Below, one piece after another: positions 11,131 through 21,559 of a DNA stretch of 64,000 nt. Position 1 is the first letter of the stretch. Each line of letters begins with the position of its first letter. The DNA is taken from assembly GCA_030762935.1 (NCBI GenBank), contig CM060899.1, positions 64,158,501 to 64,222,500 on the forward strand. Reading direction: 5' to 3'. The translations under genes and the position numbers were made by a program. This DNA is from Hymenopus coronatus. Lineage: Eukaryota > Arthropoda > Insecta > Mantodea > Hymenopodidae. The notes beneath the pieces were generated by a model. The model saw only the letters and a list, made by a program, of their open reading frames with translations, made no database searches and was not told the origin of the DNA.

Positions 11131-11465
11131 TTTGTTCTTCTAAAGGCATACCACAATAACAACTTGCTTCCCGAATTGTAACGACATTGAAAACAATACT
11201 GAAAGCTTTGCAATTTAATGTAGTAAAAGTAAAATATGTTGCTCTAGATGCTTACATCTTAAACTCTGACTTCAAATTTCAGTTAAATTACTTCAAAACG
11301 CGGAAATTGATAATAAAGATTACAGACACAATAATGCGACTATATTCTTCAAACTCCTGCTTCTGACTGCTGCCGATATGAGAATGCAGTTCAGTCAAGA
11401 AGTGGTAGATGGTAGCACTTTCCAGTTTAAAAAACCCATCTACCCGGTTGTGCTTCACTTGATAT

Positions 11466-11747
11466 GCTACTGTTTTTGAAATAGAAATCTATGCTATTAT
11501 TCAATGCATTCATGAATATACAGAGTGTTAATTAACTACACCGAAATAATTTCACAGAATATGTAGATTACTTAAATAAGTAATTTAAGATAGGAGACTT
11601 ATGTCTTTTATTGAAATTTCGAAGTAACGGCTATAAGTTTCTGAAGTACCAGTACGCCACTGGCTAATTTATCAACTATTGGAGAACATAGCACGAAAAA
11701 CGAAGGGACATATTCCAGCGTACCTTTCTAGCGTAGTGGTTGAATGA
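11466..11747. other. Unannotated stretch
   Basis: Contains TACAGAGTGTTAATTAACT near 11520, which resembles the terminus of a TA-inserting transposon. No matching second end was seen, so it is left unassigned. Confidence 0.35.
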
Positions 11748-12408
11748 AAAAAATCTGATGTGTTCCATTCATATGACTTTCACTACTTCTGTGTAACAAA
11801 TTATTGTTAATAAGCTTATTCTACTATTTACTTCATGTTAATCGAGAAAAAGTTAGCAGAAATAGTCTTATTACTTGCTTCCTTGTAAGTAGAAGCGAAA
11901 TATGGGCGTATCATAGGTTAAAGTGAAGTCAAAAGCTGGTTGCTATGTGACTGATGTTCCTTTGTTTGTATGGACACGAGTTGACAAATTCCTGTTTGAG
12001 AAAGTACAAGTTTTTCAAAGCTGAAACTAAAAACAAGGAATATCTCAAAACGATCAACTCCTTGAACAAAATTTATAAAACCTAAATTGTGTGTTTTAAT
12101 GTGCTCTGCATTTTTGGTGTGGTAAGTTTTTGTCCACTTCTTACGGTTTAGAGTTACACAAATTTCACCCAGAATAAAGTAGTCTTAAGAGGCTATTCCC
12201 AGAAAATTCAAGATATACATATTATTTGTGAGGTAAATAGCTTTAATATACGATATTTTAATCAAAATCGTTAGAACCATTTTTGAGAAAATCAAAATTT
12301 CCTAAAATAGTTCCAGGTAAAGGGTAGTTGGGGGTGGGGGAGTTTCTTAAAAATCTTCGTGTCGCATCCTTGGAAGATACCAAACTTAAATACCTATGCT
12401 GTCCACAG

Positions 12409-12456
<48 letters not shown>

Positions 12457-12589
12457 ACCTTTTTCAGAATTGTTTTTTTATTCAGGGGGACCCAAAACAT
12501 GTATTTCCGGTAAAATTTCGGTATCTAATTTTTGGAATACAATACTTTCTCTATACACTATGTACATAGTACGTGTAGAGAAAGTAAAA
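11748..12589 (-). mobile_element. Family A full-length copy
   Basis: Inverted 3' hairpin at the left (GATGTGTTCCATTCA), body, a long CA microsatellite (about 12411-12453), and the 5' module with palindrome at the right, ending TAGAGAAAGTAAAAA. Frames spanning the CA run are low-complexity artefacts. Confidence 0.9.
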
Positions 12590-12690
12590 ATAATAATAAA
12601 AACAATTACTCTATGACAGGAATTGAACTCATGACCTTTGGGATAGCAGCTTCCCGCGTTATGCATTAGGCCTCTAGAATAGGCTATATA
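12590..12690 (-). repeat. tRNA-related fragment (SINE-like)
   Basis: The reverse complement contains a B-box-like GAGTTCAATTCC preceded by a tRNA-like arm. The rest does not fold into a full cloverleaf by eye. Probably a SINE head or decayed tRNA pseudogene abutting a family A copy. Confidence 0.4.
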
Positions 12691-12924
12691 GCTCAAGAAC
12701 GTAGTTAATGAATGCTCAGTGTCGCACTGTCAAATGATTAGTTCGAGATATTACAGATTTTTGCGACATTAAATCTTGAGAACGCTAGCGACAAGCTGCT
12801 ACAAATCGATATTTCTATACTCGGGCAGCAGTTTTAAAGACATTCTAAGCCATTTTTTCAACCTGCTTTGCTTTAACACCGACTTATCAGCACCTGATAC
12901 CCACACGTTTAACGCTATGTAGTT
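12691..12924. other. Unannotated stretch
   Basis: Short unique segment with no recognised motif. It may be upstream LINE sequence too decayed to recognise. Confidence 0.3.
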
Positions 12925-13565
12925 GTGTTATGTTTATCCGGGGACCATGCATCGCCGATCTCAAGTTACTTATATCAGTCACGTGCACAATCTCGCAAAT
13001 TATTTCGGTGTAGATCCTGTATAAGAAGAGGATACGTTGGTGAACTCTCAGATAGCCAGGCTGAACCTAAGTTTCTTAATAGTTATAAGGTAACATCAGG
13101 ACTGGTTCATAATTGCGTAAATATGCTCAAGACCTCCCAGAACAGAATAAGGTTCAACTCATCTGGGTACCGGGCCATAAGGGCATAGAGGGTAATGAAA
13201 CAGCTGACGAACTTGCAAGAAAAGGAGCAGTTTCACTATTTATTGGAGCAAAGCCGCCTCATCTCGGTCTTTAATTAGAGAAGTTATCAATAACTGGTCC
13301 AAAAGAAAACATTACAGCCCCAAGAAACAGATATGGGAAACTATTTATCAAAGACTATGTAAGGATATAGCTGATAGCCTGCTAATATGTAGAAGACTTC
13401 ACCTGAGAACAATTGCTGCATGCCCCAGTGAAAAAGCATTTCAACACAATTGGAGCGCTTCAGGGCAACTTAGACTGCAGATTATGCAGGAAGGAGACTG
13501 AAACAGCCCAGCACAGTTTATGAGATACCAAGCTTTTGGTAAAATGTTCATAGAATCAGAAGTAT
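12925..13565 (+). pseudogene. Non-LTR retrotransposon remnant: RNase H domain and C-terminal zinc knuckle
   Basis: Across three plus-strand frames the translation follows an RNase H-like domain of LINE polyproteins (Jockey/R1/I-like groups). It has LSDSQAEPKFLNSYKVTSG with the catalytic DSQ motif, then LIWVPGHKGIEGNETADELA with the diagnostic WVPGHxGxxGNExAD, then IREVINNWSKRK, and finally CRLCRKETETAQH, a zinc-knuckle-like end. At least three frameshifts and a stop break it, and the reverse transcriptase and endonuclease parts are absent. A mariner derivative follows it. Confidence 0.8.
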
Positions 13566-13599
13566 CACCAGAGAAAGTAAAAATATTAACACAAAACTT

Positions 13600-14219
13600 T
13601 ATGTACAGAGTCACAGAACCTTACTACATTTTTCAACGTAATCGTCATTACTATTAAGATATTTATTGTCACGTGGTACCCGTCTTTCAATGCAGACGTT
13701 ATACTCTACCACAGCTAAAGATATGAGCCAAGATGTCACTGTCACTTTGAGGTCCTCAGCGGTTGGCAAATCTTTTCCATCCAAAAATACCTGCACGGGT
13801 CCAAAATGAAACACAGGTTTTTCGTAATTCTTTTATCAACATTTGCTTTCAACTCCTCCATAACGATTGATGAACTTCCACTCCGGTTCTTCCTTGATTT
13901 CTCGTAAATTATGCTCCATTTCCTCACTGAAGACTCGTTCGTTGCATTATCACCATACACTTGTGTTATTTGCCTATAAAATTCGATTGGCTGAACATTT
14001 TGTGTGTTCAAGAAAACGAATGCATTTTGGCTGTAGAAAAGTATAACATCCACACCGAAAAACCGGTATCACGTGACAATAAACACATTGATAGCAATTA
14101 CGCTTACGTTAAGAAATAGAGTAAGGTACTCTAACTTTGTGAATGAAAGTTTTATGTAGATGTATTTTTATTAGCATTTAGTTGTGCCAAATCGTCTGTC
14201 ACTTTCTGGATGGCCCTCG
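13600..14219 (-). mobile_element. Internally deleted mariner, transposase N-terminus joined to C-terminus
   Basis: On the minus strand, 14053 to about 13830 gives PIEFYRQITQVYGDNATNES and VRKWSIIYE, like the helix-turn-helix start of mariner transposases. 13814-13611 gives FLDGKDLPTAEDLKVTVTSW through NDDYVEKCSKVL, like the mariner C-terminus (usually GGDYVEK). The catalytic DD34D core is missing, so it is a short non-autonomous derivative. The right terminal repeat ends CCCTCG at 14219, followed by TA. I could not fix the left terminus. Confidence 0.7.
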
Positions 14220-14230
14220 TACATGTAAAT

Positions 14231-14387
14231 TTTTACTTTGTCTACACATACTATATACATGGTGTATAGGGATGATATTGCACTCCACACAAAAATTCGA
14301 TACCGAGATTTCAATGGAAATATACGTTTTAGGGTCTCCAGTAAACAAAAAAGATTTTTCAGAAAAAGATCGAGTGTGATGTGTGTT

Positions 14388-14432
<45 letters not shown>

Positions 14433-15112
14433 TTGTGCACACGATAACTCAAAGCTGAAAAGTCCGTAAAATACCAAACTTAGTATTTTAGTTTAGTATC
14501 GTCCAGGGATGCGACACGAAGACTTTGAGAAAAATATCTCCTCCCAAAACTACCCTTTGCATGGACAAATTCTCAAAAAGTTTTATTTACTCAAAAATGG
14601 CTCTAACGATTTTGATTAACATACCATATATTAAAAATATTTATATGGCAAATAAAATGTATATCTTGAAATTTCTAGGAATAGCCTCTGAAGACTACTT
14701 TATTCTGGATGAATTTTACGCAATTTTGCATAACTGCTGAATCCGTAAGGGATGGACAAAAGCTTACCACACAAAAATGTAGAGCAAGTTAAAACACATG
14801 ATTTATGTTATATACACCTTTTTTTTTTTCGTGGAGTTCATCGTTTTTGAGATATTACTTCAAATTCTCATATAGGAATTTGTCAACTCCTGTCCGTAGA
14901 AACAAAGGAACGTCAGTCACATAGCAACCAGCTTTTGACCATCACTTTAACCTTTGGTACTCCCTTATTTTGCTCCTATTTACAAGGAAGCAAGTAATAA
15001 GACTATTTCTGCTAATTTTTTTCTCGATTAGCATGAAGTAAATAGAAGCATAAGCTTTCTAACAATAATTTGGTACAGAGATGTGGAGAAAGTCATGTGA
15101 ATGGAACACATA
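14231..15112 (+). mobile_element. Family A full-length copy
   Basis: 5' palindrome slightly degenerate (ACTATATACATGGT), GT microsatellite about 14393-14428, complete body, and 3' hairpin at about 15090-15110. It lies about 10 bp from the mariner right end and is followed directly by another plus-strand copy. Confidence 0.88.
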
Positions 15113-15838
15113 AGAATTTTAGAAATAGATCCGTGCGTCTGTGAACAGCATAGCTCAAAAACGAAAAACCGTTTAAATAAAAAACTTGATTTGAGTTCAA
15201 GATTTTCCAAGAATATCCTACCTCCAAACTACCCTTTACATATAAATTTTTCGATTTTTTTTCAAAACGACTTAACTATTTCTATTAAAACGCCACATAC
15301 TTAAAATATTTTCATGGCAATTGGCACGTATATTTTAAATTTTCTGGAAATTACCTCTTGTTCTGGGTGATTTTGTATAGCTGATAAACCATAAGAGAGA
15401 GAGAGACGAAAACTTACAACAATTATAATTCTCATCAAAAGATACTGTGTTCTATACATTTTTGTTTACTTGTTTTTTTTTGTTCTTTTGTTTGTTTTTG
15501 TTTTAGAGCTAACCATTTCCGAGATATTCACTGTTATTGAGTTCAATTTTAATCTAATTAGGGAAATTTTCTTTCATCTCTTTTTGTTTTACTCCCGGAA
15601 ATGCAATAGAAAACCGAATTTCAATTGTCTCACATAGTGATAGTGGTTAAAAAATTTGACTATGACTTTAGCCTAGTGTATTAATTTATTTGCTTATAAT
15701 TACAAAAAGGCAAATAATAAGACCATTTCTGCTAATGTTTTTCTCGATTAGCATGAAGTAGATGGAAGAATAAGCTTTTCTAATAGTAGTTTGTTTGCAG
15801 AACACTGAGAGAAAGGCATGTGAAGTGAGCAGCTCATT
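15113..15838 (+). mobile_element. Family A copy lacking its 5' module (variant 3' half)
   Basis: Begins at the microsatellite position directly after the preceding copy's 3' end and proceeds to a degenerate 3' end (GAGAAAGGCATGTGAAG). The segment from about 15460 diverges from the common form and shares wording with the copies at 45.9, 49.6, 53.2 and 61.3 kb, marking a second subfamily. Confidence 0.75.
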
Positions 15839-16029
15839 TTTAAACTCTGTCCCTGATCCAGTTTACAATAACAATAAATAATAATACACTTACGCTCGTT
15901 AGCTCATAACCAGCCTGTTAAAATTCGCATACATACCTGAAACAAAAGAAAACCTCTCATTAGATGCTTTGTCGTCAGAGTTAATTAACACATGGTGCAA
16001 TATTCCAAATTTTATTTATTTTATTAAAA
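15839..16029. other. Unannotated spacer
   Basis: About 190 bp with no recognised feature. It precedes the TA target of the next transposon. Confidence 0.3.
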
Positions 16030-16031
16030 TA

Positions 16032-17362
16032 CAGAGTGTATATAAATGAATATCGGGGTTTTAACTCTTTATAATATTTATTACATTCAACTTACAGTTA
16101 TGAATGATATGTCAAATGAAAAAGCAACTCAAACAGTTTTACAAAGAAGCTTATAAATGTTCAATGAGACTACCCTTTGTCACACGGCACATATCAAGTC
16201 TATAGCCGAGTTCTTCCCAAACGTTGATAAGTGTGTATTCAGTAATTGTAGCAACAGCTGCTTCAATCCGGTTTCTTAATTCAGGGAGGTCAGCTGATAG
16301 CGGAGGCACATACACACGATCCTTGATAAGCCCCAAAGGTAAAAATCGCATGGTGTTAGGTCAGGAGAACGTGGAGGCCATGCATAGCAAGCCCTGTCAT
16401 TGGGGCCCTTGCGGCCTATCCAGCGCTCGGGTACAGTGACGTTCAACCAATCGCGTACTTCGTTATGCCAGTGAGATGGCGCACCATCCTGCTGGAAAAT
16501 GAAGTTCTCTGGCTCATTTTCTTCCAATTGAGGGAAGAGCCATTGCTCTAGTGTATCAAGGTAAGAAGTGCCAGTTACAGTAGATTCACCAAAAACGAAA
16601 GGCCCATAAACTTTTCGCCGGAATACGGCACAAAAAACATTCACTTTAGGGAAATCTCGTTGCATTTGTACCATCTGGTGAGGATTTTCTGAGCCCCAGA
16701 TGCCACATTATGAGTGTTAACATGTCCACTAAGGTGAAAGGTCGATTCATCACTGAAGACAACACGATCCATAAAATCTTCATGAAACAACATGTCGTTT
16801 GCGAATTTGGCACTTAATCCGTGGTCTGTCGGCTTTAGAGCCTGTAATAACTGTAAACGGTAAGGACGTAGCTGTAAGCGTTTTCGTACAACTTTCCAAA
16901 CAGTCGACAAAGGAATTTGTAATTCATGACTAGCCTTCCGGACTGATTTCTTTGGGCTACGAGTGAACGACTCTCACTCGCTCAACAGTCTCTTCACTTA
17001 CTCCTGGTCGTCCCTTTACAAAGGCAGCCGGTATCTTCAAACTCATTATACCATCTACGAATGTTTTTATCACTAGGAGGATCACAACCGAACTTACTAC
17101 GGAACGCACGTTGCACAGTAACTACAGATTCGGTCTTTGCAAACTGCAAAACACAAAACACTTCCTGTTTACTAGACGCCATCTTTGCTACTACCGCTGT
17201 CTAGCGGATTGCGGCAGAAACATTGCACGCACATGCGCACTTGTGCCAACAAACAAAACTGTTTGAGTTACTTTTTCATTTGACTATCATTTATAACTGT
17301 AAGTTGAATGTAATAAATATTATAAAGAGTTAAAACCCCGATATTCATTTATGTACACCCTG
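16032..17362 (-). mobile_element. Tc1/mariner-superfamily transposon with ~108-bp terminal inverted repeats
   Basis: TA at 16030-16031 and 17363-17364 flanks the element. Ends read CAGAGTGTATATAAATGAAT and, on the other strand, CAGGGTGTACATAAATGAAT, then stay nearly identical for about 108 bp (16032-16140 against 17255-17362). Total 1331 bp. It carries one transposase reading on the minus strand (next entry). The near identity of the ends suggests moderate age, but the coding region already has several frameshifts. Confidence 0.9.
16151..17182 (-). pseudogene. DDE transposase of the above element, frameshifted
   Basis: Starts MASSKQEVFCVLQFAKTES at 17182, with an N-terminal helix-turn-helix of the DUF4817-like type widespread in insect transposons (RRWYNEFEDTGCL). 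Then, after two frameshifts near 16970-17010, STVWKVVRKRLQLRPY. The catalytic motifs follow: VFSDEST, FIFQQDGAPSHW and WPPRSPDLTPCDFYLWG. Counting from the D of QQD to the D of PCD gives 46 intervening residues, longer than the DD34D of classical mariners. Near 16335 a further frameshift leads into the C-terminus (LIKDRVYVPPLSADLPELRN to GSLIEHL). The enzyme would cut and paste at TA. It is broken here, though all three acidic motifs are legible. Confidence 0.8.
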
Positions 17363-17364
17363 TA

Positions 17365-17509
17365 TTAAATACCCATCTAGATCAAACGAGATATCAATAC
17401 GTCATGTTATTTAATGGTAAGCAAAACCTAATAATTTTGCTACGACATTTAAAATACTAAGTGCAGTTAATTCACAAAAATTATTTGAAAAATAAAACCC
17501 GATATTCGA
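17365..17509. other. Spacer between two TA-inserting elements
   Basis: About 145 bp with no feature of its own. Confidence 0.3.
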
Positions 17510-17511
17510 TA

Positions 17512-18640
17512 CGAGGGTTGTCCCGGAAGTAAACGACCTAACCAAGAAAACACAAACATTTTGGGGAAAAAACATCTTGATTTCTCTACATAGTCTCCTT
17601 TCAGCTCGATACACTTTTCCCAGCGATGTTCAATAGCTTCGATACCCTGTTTATAGTGAGAACTATCGAGGTCTGTAAAATAGCCATCAACTGCAGACTC
17701 CACCTGTTCATTGTTGGCAAATCTTCTACCCCAAGTCATTTCTTCAAGTTTGGAAACAGAAAATAATCAGAGGAGGTTAAATCTGGTGAATAGGGTGCAT
17801 GAGGAAGCAATTCGAACTTTAACTCATTTATTTTGGGCATGGCGATAATGGAGGTGTGAACTGGTGCGTTGTCTTGATGAAACAAAACTTTCTTTTTCGC
17901 TAAAAGCGGCCATTTTTGTTCGATTTCATCACTCAAACGCAATAAAAAGTTCGCATAATATTCGCCGTTGGTTATTTTTCCCTTTTTTGAGATAATCAAT
18001 ATCATTTATCGCTGGTGCATCCCAGAAAACTGACGTCATGACCTTGCCTTCTTCGCCTTCTTTGGAGCTGATTCTCCCCTTCAAATCCACTGTTTTGATT
18101 GTTCCTTCGTCTCAGGTGTGAAGTGATGGATTTAGGTTTCATCCATTGTTATGAACTGATGCAAAACTCAGCTTTATTGCAGTGAAACATTGCCAAACAC
18201 TGCACTGAAACATACGCAGTTTTTCTTCTATTGTGAGCAAATGTAGCACCCAATTTGCACACAAAGTTCTCATATCCAAATTTTCAGTCAGTATGTAATA
18301 TACACAACATTTTTAAATGCCTGAAATGTCTACTAGCTCGCGCACTTTCAGTCAACGGTCATCCCATACCATTTTGTGGATCTTCTTTACAATTTCTGGA
18401 CTGGTAACCTGGTATTGCAGACCATTGTGATGTTCGTCTTGGCAGCTCGTACGGTCGCGCTTTAACTCTGCCACCCAATATTTCACTGTTGTAAACGAAG
18501 GAGCAGGCTCACCCAAAGTAGAATCTAGCTGAGCTTTAATATTAGTTGGACTAAGACCTTTCAAATGAAAGTATTGTCTCACATAACGATGACCAGTTTT
18601 ATCGATGTGATTCGCTGAGAGCATTCACTGATGTTGGCTG
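17512..18640 (-). mobile_element. Mariner element, one terminal repeat recognised
   Basis: The left end CGAGGGTTGTCCCGGAAGT follows TA at 17510-17511 and is a typical mariner terminus. The opposite terminus near 18640-18700 was not found and may be decayed or deleted. The transposase remnant fills the interval. Confidence 0.75.
17564..18624 (-). pseudogene. Mariner transposase (DD34D), frameshifted
   Basis: The N-terminus at 18624-18352 (HIDKTGHRYVRQYFHLKGLS, then SFTTVKYWVAELKRDRTS) is a mariner paired helix-turn-helix region. Near 18040 VMTSVFWDAPAIN corresponds to the first catalytic aspartate motif. 18005-17736 has KKGKITNGEYYANFLLRLSD, VLFHQDNAPVHTS and HAPYSPDLTSSDYFLFPNLKK, with 34 residues between the D of HQD and the D of SSD. 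17739 onwards has GRRFANNEQVESAVDGYF to LKGDYVEKS. At least two frame changes and decayed segments around 18060-18350 make it inactive. The last frame runs on through the terminal repeat without a stop. Confidence 0.85.
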
Positions 18641-19542
18641 ACAAACAAACGATGAACAATGTAAAATCGTCAAAATTCAAACTTAGTTGGTACTTAGTAT
18701 TAATGGTGGTAGTTGTGATGGTAGTGGTGGTAGTGTAGAAGTAGTAAGGAGGTGACAGAAACCACTTAAGCTTTCGTCATATATCTGTCGGGATTCAAAC
18801 CCGGAATCTTCCAAAAGGCGGACGCGTTACTGCGAGTCTGTTAAATCCCTATAATACTGCTACCGATTTTATAAGCCCTTCACAGTTTTTCTCTACAAAG
18901 CTTGTACTTTCGTTTTATTAAGTGTCATTCTAAGATTTAATTAAGATTTCAAAACCCCTTAAAAACTCCCGTAGAGTAGACGTTTAACACATTTAAAATC
19001 AAAAGCATTTAATTATTTCTTTCGGAATATACTATATGCAAGAATTAATTTTGATGTCTACTGAGTTAAAGTCGCAGCCACGAATCAAAACGGTAGGGAC
19101 GGCTTTTGTTTATGACACGCGTTTGACGAACTTCAGAATCAGCACATAACGAGTTTGTAACAAGTCAGATGCACTCATTAAATTTCAATTAAAGGATTCA
19201 TGGTCTTTAGCGAGCGAGTTAACTCACGTGTGACGTTCAAGTCGAGAAATCTTGGGTGCCATTTACATCAATCGCCTACACTAATCTGAGGTTTTCGTCG
19301 TTTTCCCTAGTCGGTAGGGTATGTGGTGGTGATTTCTAATTTACCATGATTTCCTGTGCATTCTTCTCTTTCATTTAATTTCTTTTCAAATATCGTATGT
19401 GCTTCTTGGGGTACGGGGCAGATGGTGCGGATGCTTGCCTCAGCGAAAGAGCTGCCTGGTTCATCGCCCTTTCTAGGCAGCTCCAGTTGTGAAGTTGGAG
19501 TCAGGACCGTTTGTTACTTCCATTTCTGTTAACTTAGCTTTT
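18641..19542. other. Mostly unannotated, with a tRNA-like fragment on the minus strand
   Basis: A short GTGGTAG-rich simple repeat lies at about 18705-18740. At 18785-18840 the reverse complement reads GGGTTTGAATCCCG, a B-box-like motif with a tRNA-like left arm, probably a SINE head. The rest (18900-19542) shows no gene or repeat I can name. Confidence 0.4.
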
Positions 19543-19963
19543 GTTTGTCTCTTACGGTTTAGCAGTTATGCAAAATTCCGTAAAACTCCTCCAGAATAAA
19601 GAAGTCTTCAGAGGATATTCCCAGAAAATTCAAGATATAATTTTATTTGCCACTTAAATATCTTTAATATACGATATTTTAATCAAAATCGTTAGAGACA
19701 TTTTTGAGAAAATAAACATTTTCGAAAAAAGTTCCATGTAAAGGGTATTTAAGGGTGGAGGGGGGTTTACTTCAAATTCTTCCTGTCGCACCTTGGAAGA
19801 TACCACACCTAAGTACCAAGTTTGTTATTAAACGGTCTTTTTGATTCGAACACAGGGAATTCCAAAACATATATTTCCGGTGAAATCTTGACATCGACTT
19901 TTGGGTGCAATACAGCACCTTCTTTAACCCAATGTATAGTGTACATACGGGGCTAGAAAAGGT
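19543..19963 (-). mobile_element. Family A copy, 3' half missing
   Basis: Starts within the body (TCTCTTACGGTTTAGCAGTT) and ends at a degenerate 5' end (CCAATGTATAGTGTACATACG). No dinucleotide microsatellite is present. Confidence 0.8.
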
Positions 19964-20372
19964 AACAATAATTGTTTTTTGTTTCAAATTGGAGTGTAAC
20001 TTCACAAGAATGTACGAAGATAAAATTTGCTACTTGTAAGATGCATAGAGTAGCATCTCCATATTCTATCTGCCTGCAGACTCTATTCTCCGGTGGTTCC
20101 TTCGCTCATTGCTTCCTCCGAGAGGTAGGGTAGAATTTTAAATCTATTCCTGCATACTCCTAACTGCTTAGACAATATGTATTGTAGTCGTCCTGACGTT
20201 GGAGGAGGCAATATTTTATCTTCTCCAACTCTCTCATTACTGCCTTAATTCGGGGAGATACATATGGACCTCTGACACTCTTAGCTGATAAGATAGGTGT
20301 CTACCAATAGATTCATGCCACGTAAGCAATGATGTCATCCTAGTTGGACGATGTAACAAACATTCCTCAATG
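19964..20372. other. Unannotated stretch
   Basis: About 400 bp of unique-looking sequence between a family A piece and a mariner derivative. No coding signal or motif recognised. Confidence 0.35.
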
Positions 20373-20374
20373 TA

Positions 20375-21074
20375 CGAGGGCCGTATTTTTCACCCTCCGA
20401 TAGGCTTTAAATAAAAGAAAAGTTCATAGAAAACAATTATTTTATTACTAAAAGTTTTGTACACTTATGGTTACTTTTCAACATAATCACCGATAAAATT
20501 GAGACATTTATCGTACCTGTGCACAAGCTTTGCAATACCCGCTTCAAAAATGTTGCCGCCAATGATTTCAAATGAGCATTGACGTTGTTTTGAAGATCTT
20601 CGTACTTTACGACGTTTGTGGAGAGCCATTCAAAACAAACGAAGAGGAATGCTGACTTCAGGAATTGTGTTGATCCATGACAACGCTCGTCCACACACTG
20701 CTGGCACAACCCATCGGCTCCTTGAACAATTTCAATGGGACATTTTCGATCATCCGCCGTACAGTCCCGAGCTGGCACCCAGTGACTTTCACCTTTTCCC
20801 TGAACTGAAGACGTGGCTAGGAGGGCAGCACGTTTAAACCAACTAAGATCTTCAAAACAACGTCAATGCTCATTTGAAATCATTGGCGGCAACATTTTTT
20901 GAAGCGGTTATTGCAAAGTTTGTGCACAGGTACGATAAATGTCTCAATATTTTTGTTGATTATGTTGAACAGTAACCATAAGTGTACAAAACTTTTAGTT
21001 ATAAAATAATTGTTTTCTATGAACTTGTCTTTTATTTATAGCCTATCGTAGGGTAAAAAAAAAAACGACCCTCG
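20375..21074 (+). mobile_element. Fold-back mariner derivative
   Basis: 700 bp, preceded by TA at 20373-20374. Ends read CGAGGGCCGT and (reverse) CGAGGGTCGT. The first ~250 bp (20375-20630) and the last ~240 bp (20835-21074) are long inverted near-repeats, so the 3' part of a mariner is present at both ends in opposite orientation around a central coding piece. A second copy with the same architecture lies at 36020-36462, so the rearranged form itself was mobilised. Confidence 0.8.
20616..20837 (+). pseudogene. Mariner transposase C-terminal catalytic fragment
   Basis: Encodes VLIHDNARPHTAGTTHRLLE, then FDHPPYSPELAPSDFHLFPE and LKTWLGGQHV. The HDNARPH and SPELAPSD motifs are the second and third catalytic blocks of mariner transposases with 34 residues between the aspartates. 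The N-terminal half with the DNA-binding domain and first catalytic aspartate is absent, replaced by an inverted copy of the element's 3' end. Confidence 0.8.
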
Positions 21075-21177
21075 CACTTACAAGGAAAAAAGTAATAATA
21101 CCAGTTTTGCTAAGTTTTCCTCAGTATGAAGTAGATAGAAGAAGATAAAGCCATGTGAGTGTAACATATCAGATTTT
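21075..21177 (+). mobile_element. Family A 3'-end fragment
   Basis: ACTTACAAGGAA, GAAGTAGATAGAAG and a degenerate 3' hairpin (CATGTGAGTGTAACATATCAGA) follow the family order directly after the mariner derivative. A further weak copy of the same tail may lie near 21215-21255. Confidence 0.65.
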
Positions 21178-21559
21178 TGTACTATGGATATTGTAGTTTA
21201 TAAAGCGTATAAGTGAAGAAAAAGTCGCGTGAGAGTAATGCATTAGAATTTTAGCCAGTAATTTTAAGGTGCAGTTAGCACTAAGTTACATTCCGTGTAT
21301 ATGCTTGAAAGAGATGTTGCTTGAAGACGCGCTCTGAGTGAGTTTTTGCCAGTCTTTATCCCTAGTGAGTGCTTTACGCAGGGCAAACGTTCCAAGTTTT
21401 AATTGGAAAGTGTGGAAGATGGCGTACACGGAACCCTTCCAAACTTACGTAATGTAACAAATAAACCTTCATTCTCTTCAACAGGCTCAACATACAGTTG
21501 TTCTTTCCAAGCCAAAATATCAAAGCAGGATTTTTAGGTGTAAACAACAAGAAATTCTA
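21178..21559. other. Unannotated stretch
   Basis: No recognised feature apart from the weak family A tail-like motif noted in the preceding entry. Confidence 0.3.

Larger units (their letters stand above)
9466..11465 (-). mobile_element. Pogo-like transposon remnant, copy 1, carrying a family A insertion
   Basis: Matches the 53.9-55.1 kb region over its whole length apart from the family A copy at 9526-10343. The left end contains GGATCGGGTAT. The right part contains TACCCGGTTGTGC, which is an inverted match to an internal GCACAACCGGGTA at about 10510. The segment encodes, on the minus strand, the C-terminal part of a transposase (next entry). The catalytic DDE part is absent, so it is a defective derivative. 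Confidence 0.65.

Noticed and set aside
20437..20778. 113-codon minus-strand frame as a gene
   Set aside because: Antisense of the mariner catalytic fragment at 20616-20837 and of the fold-back arm; no motif of its own.
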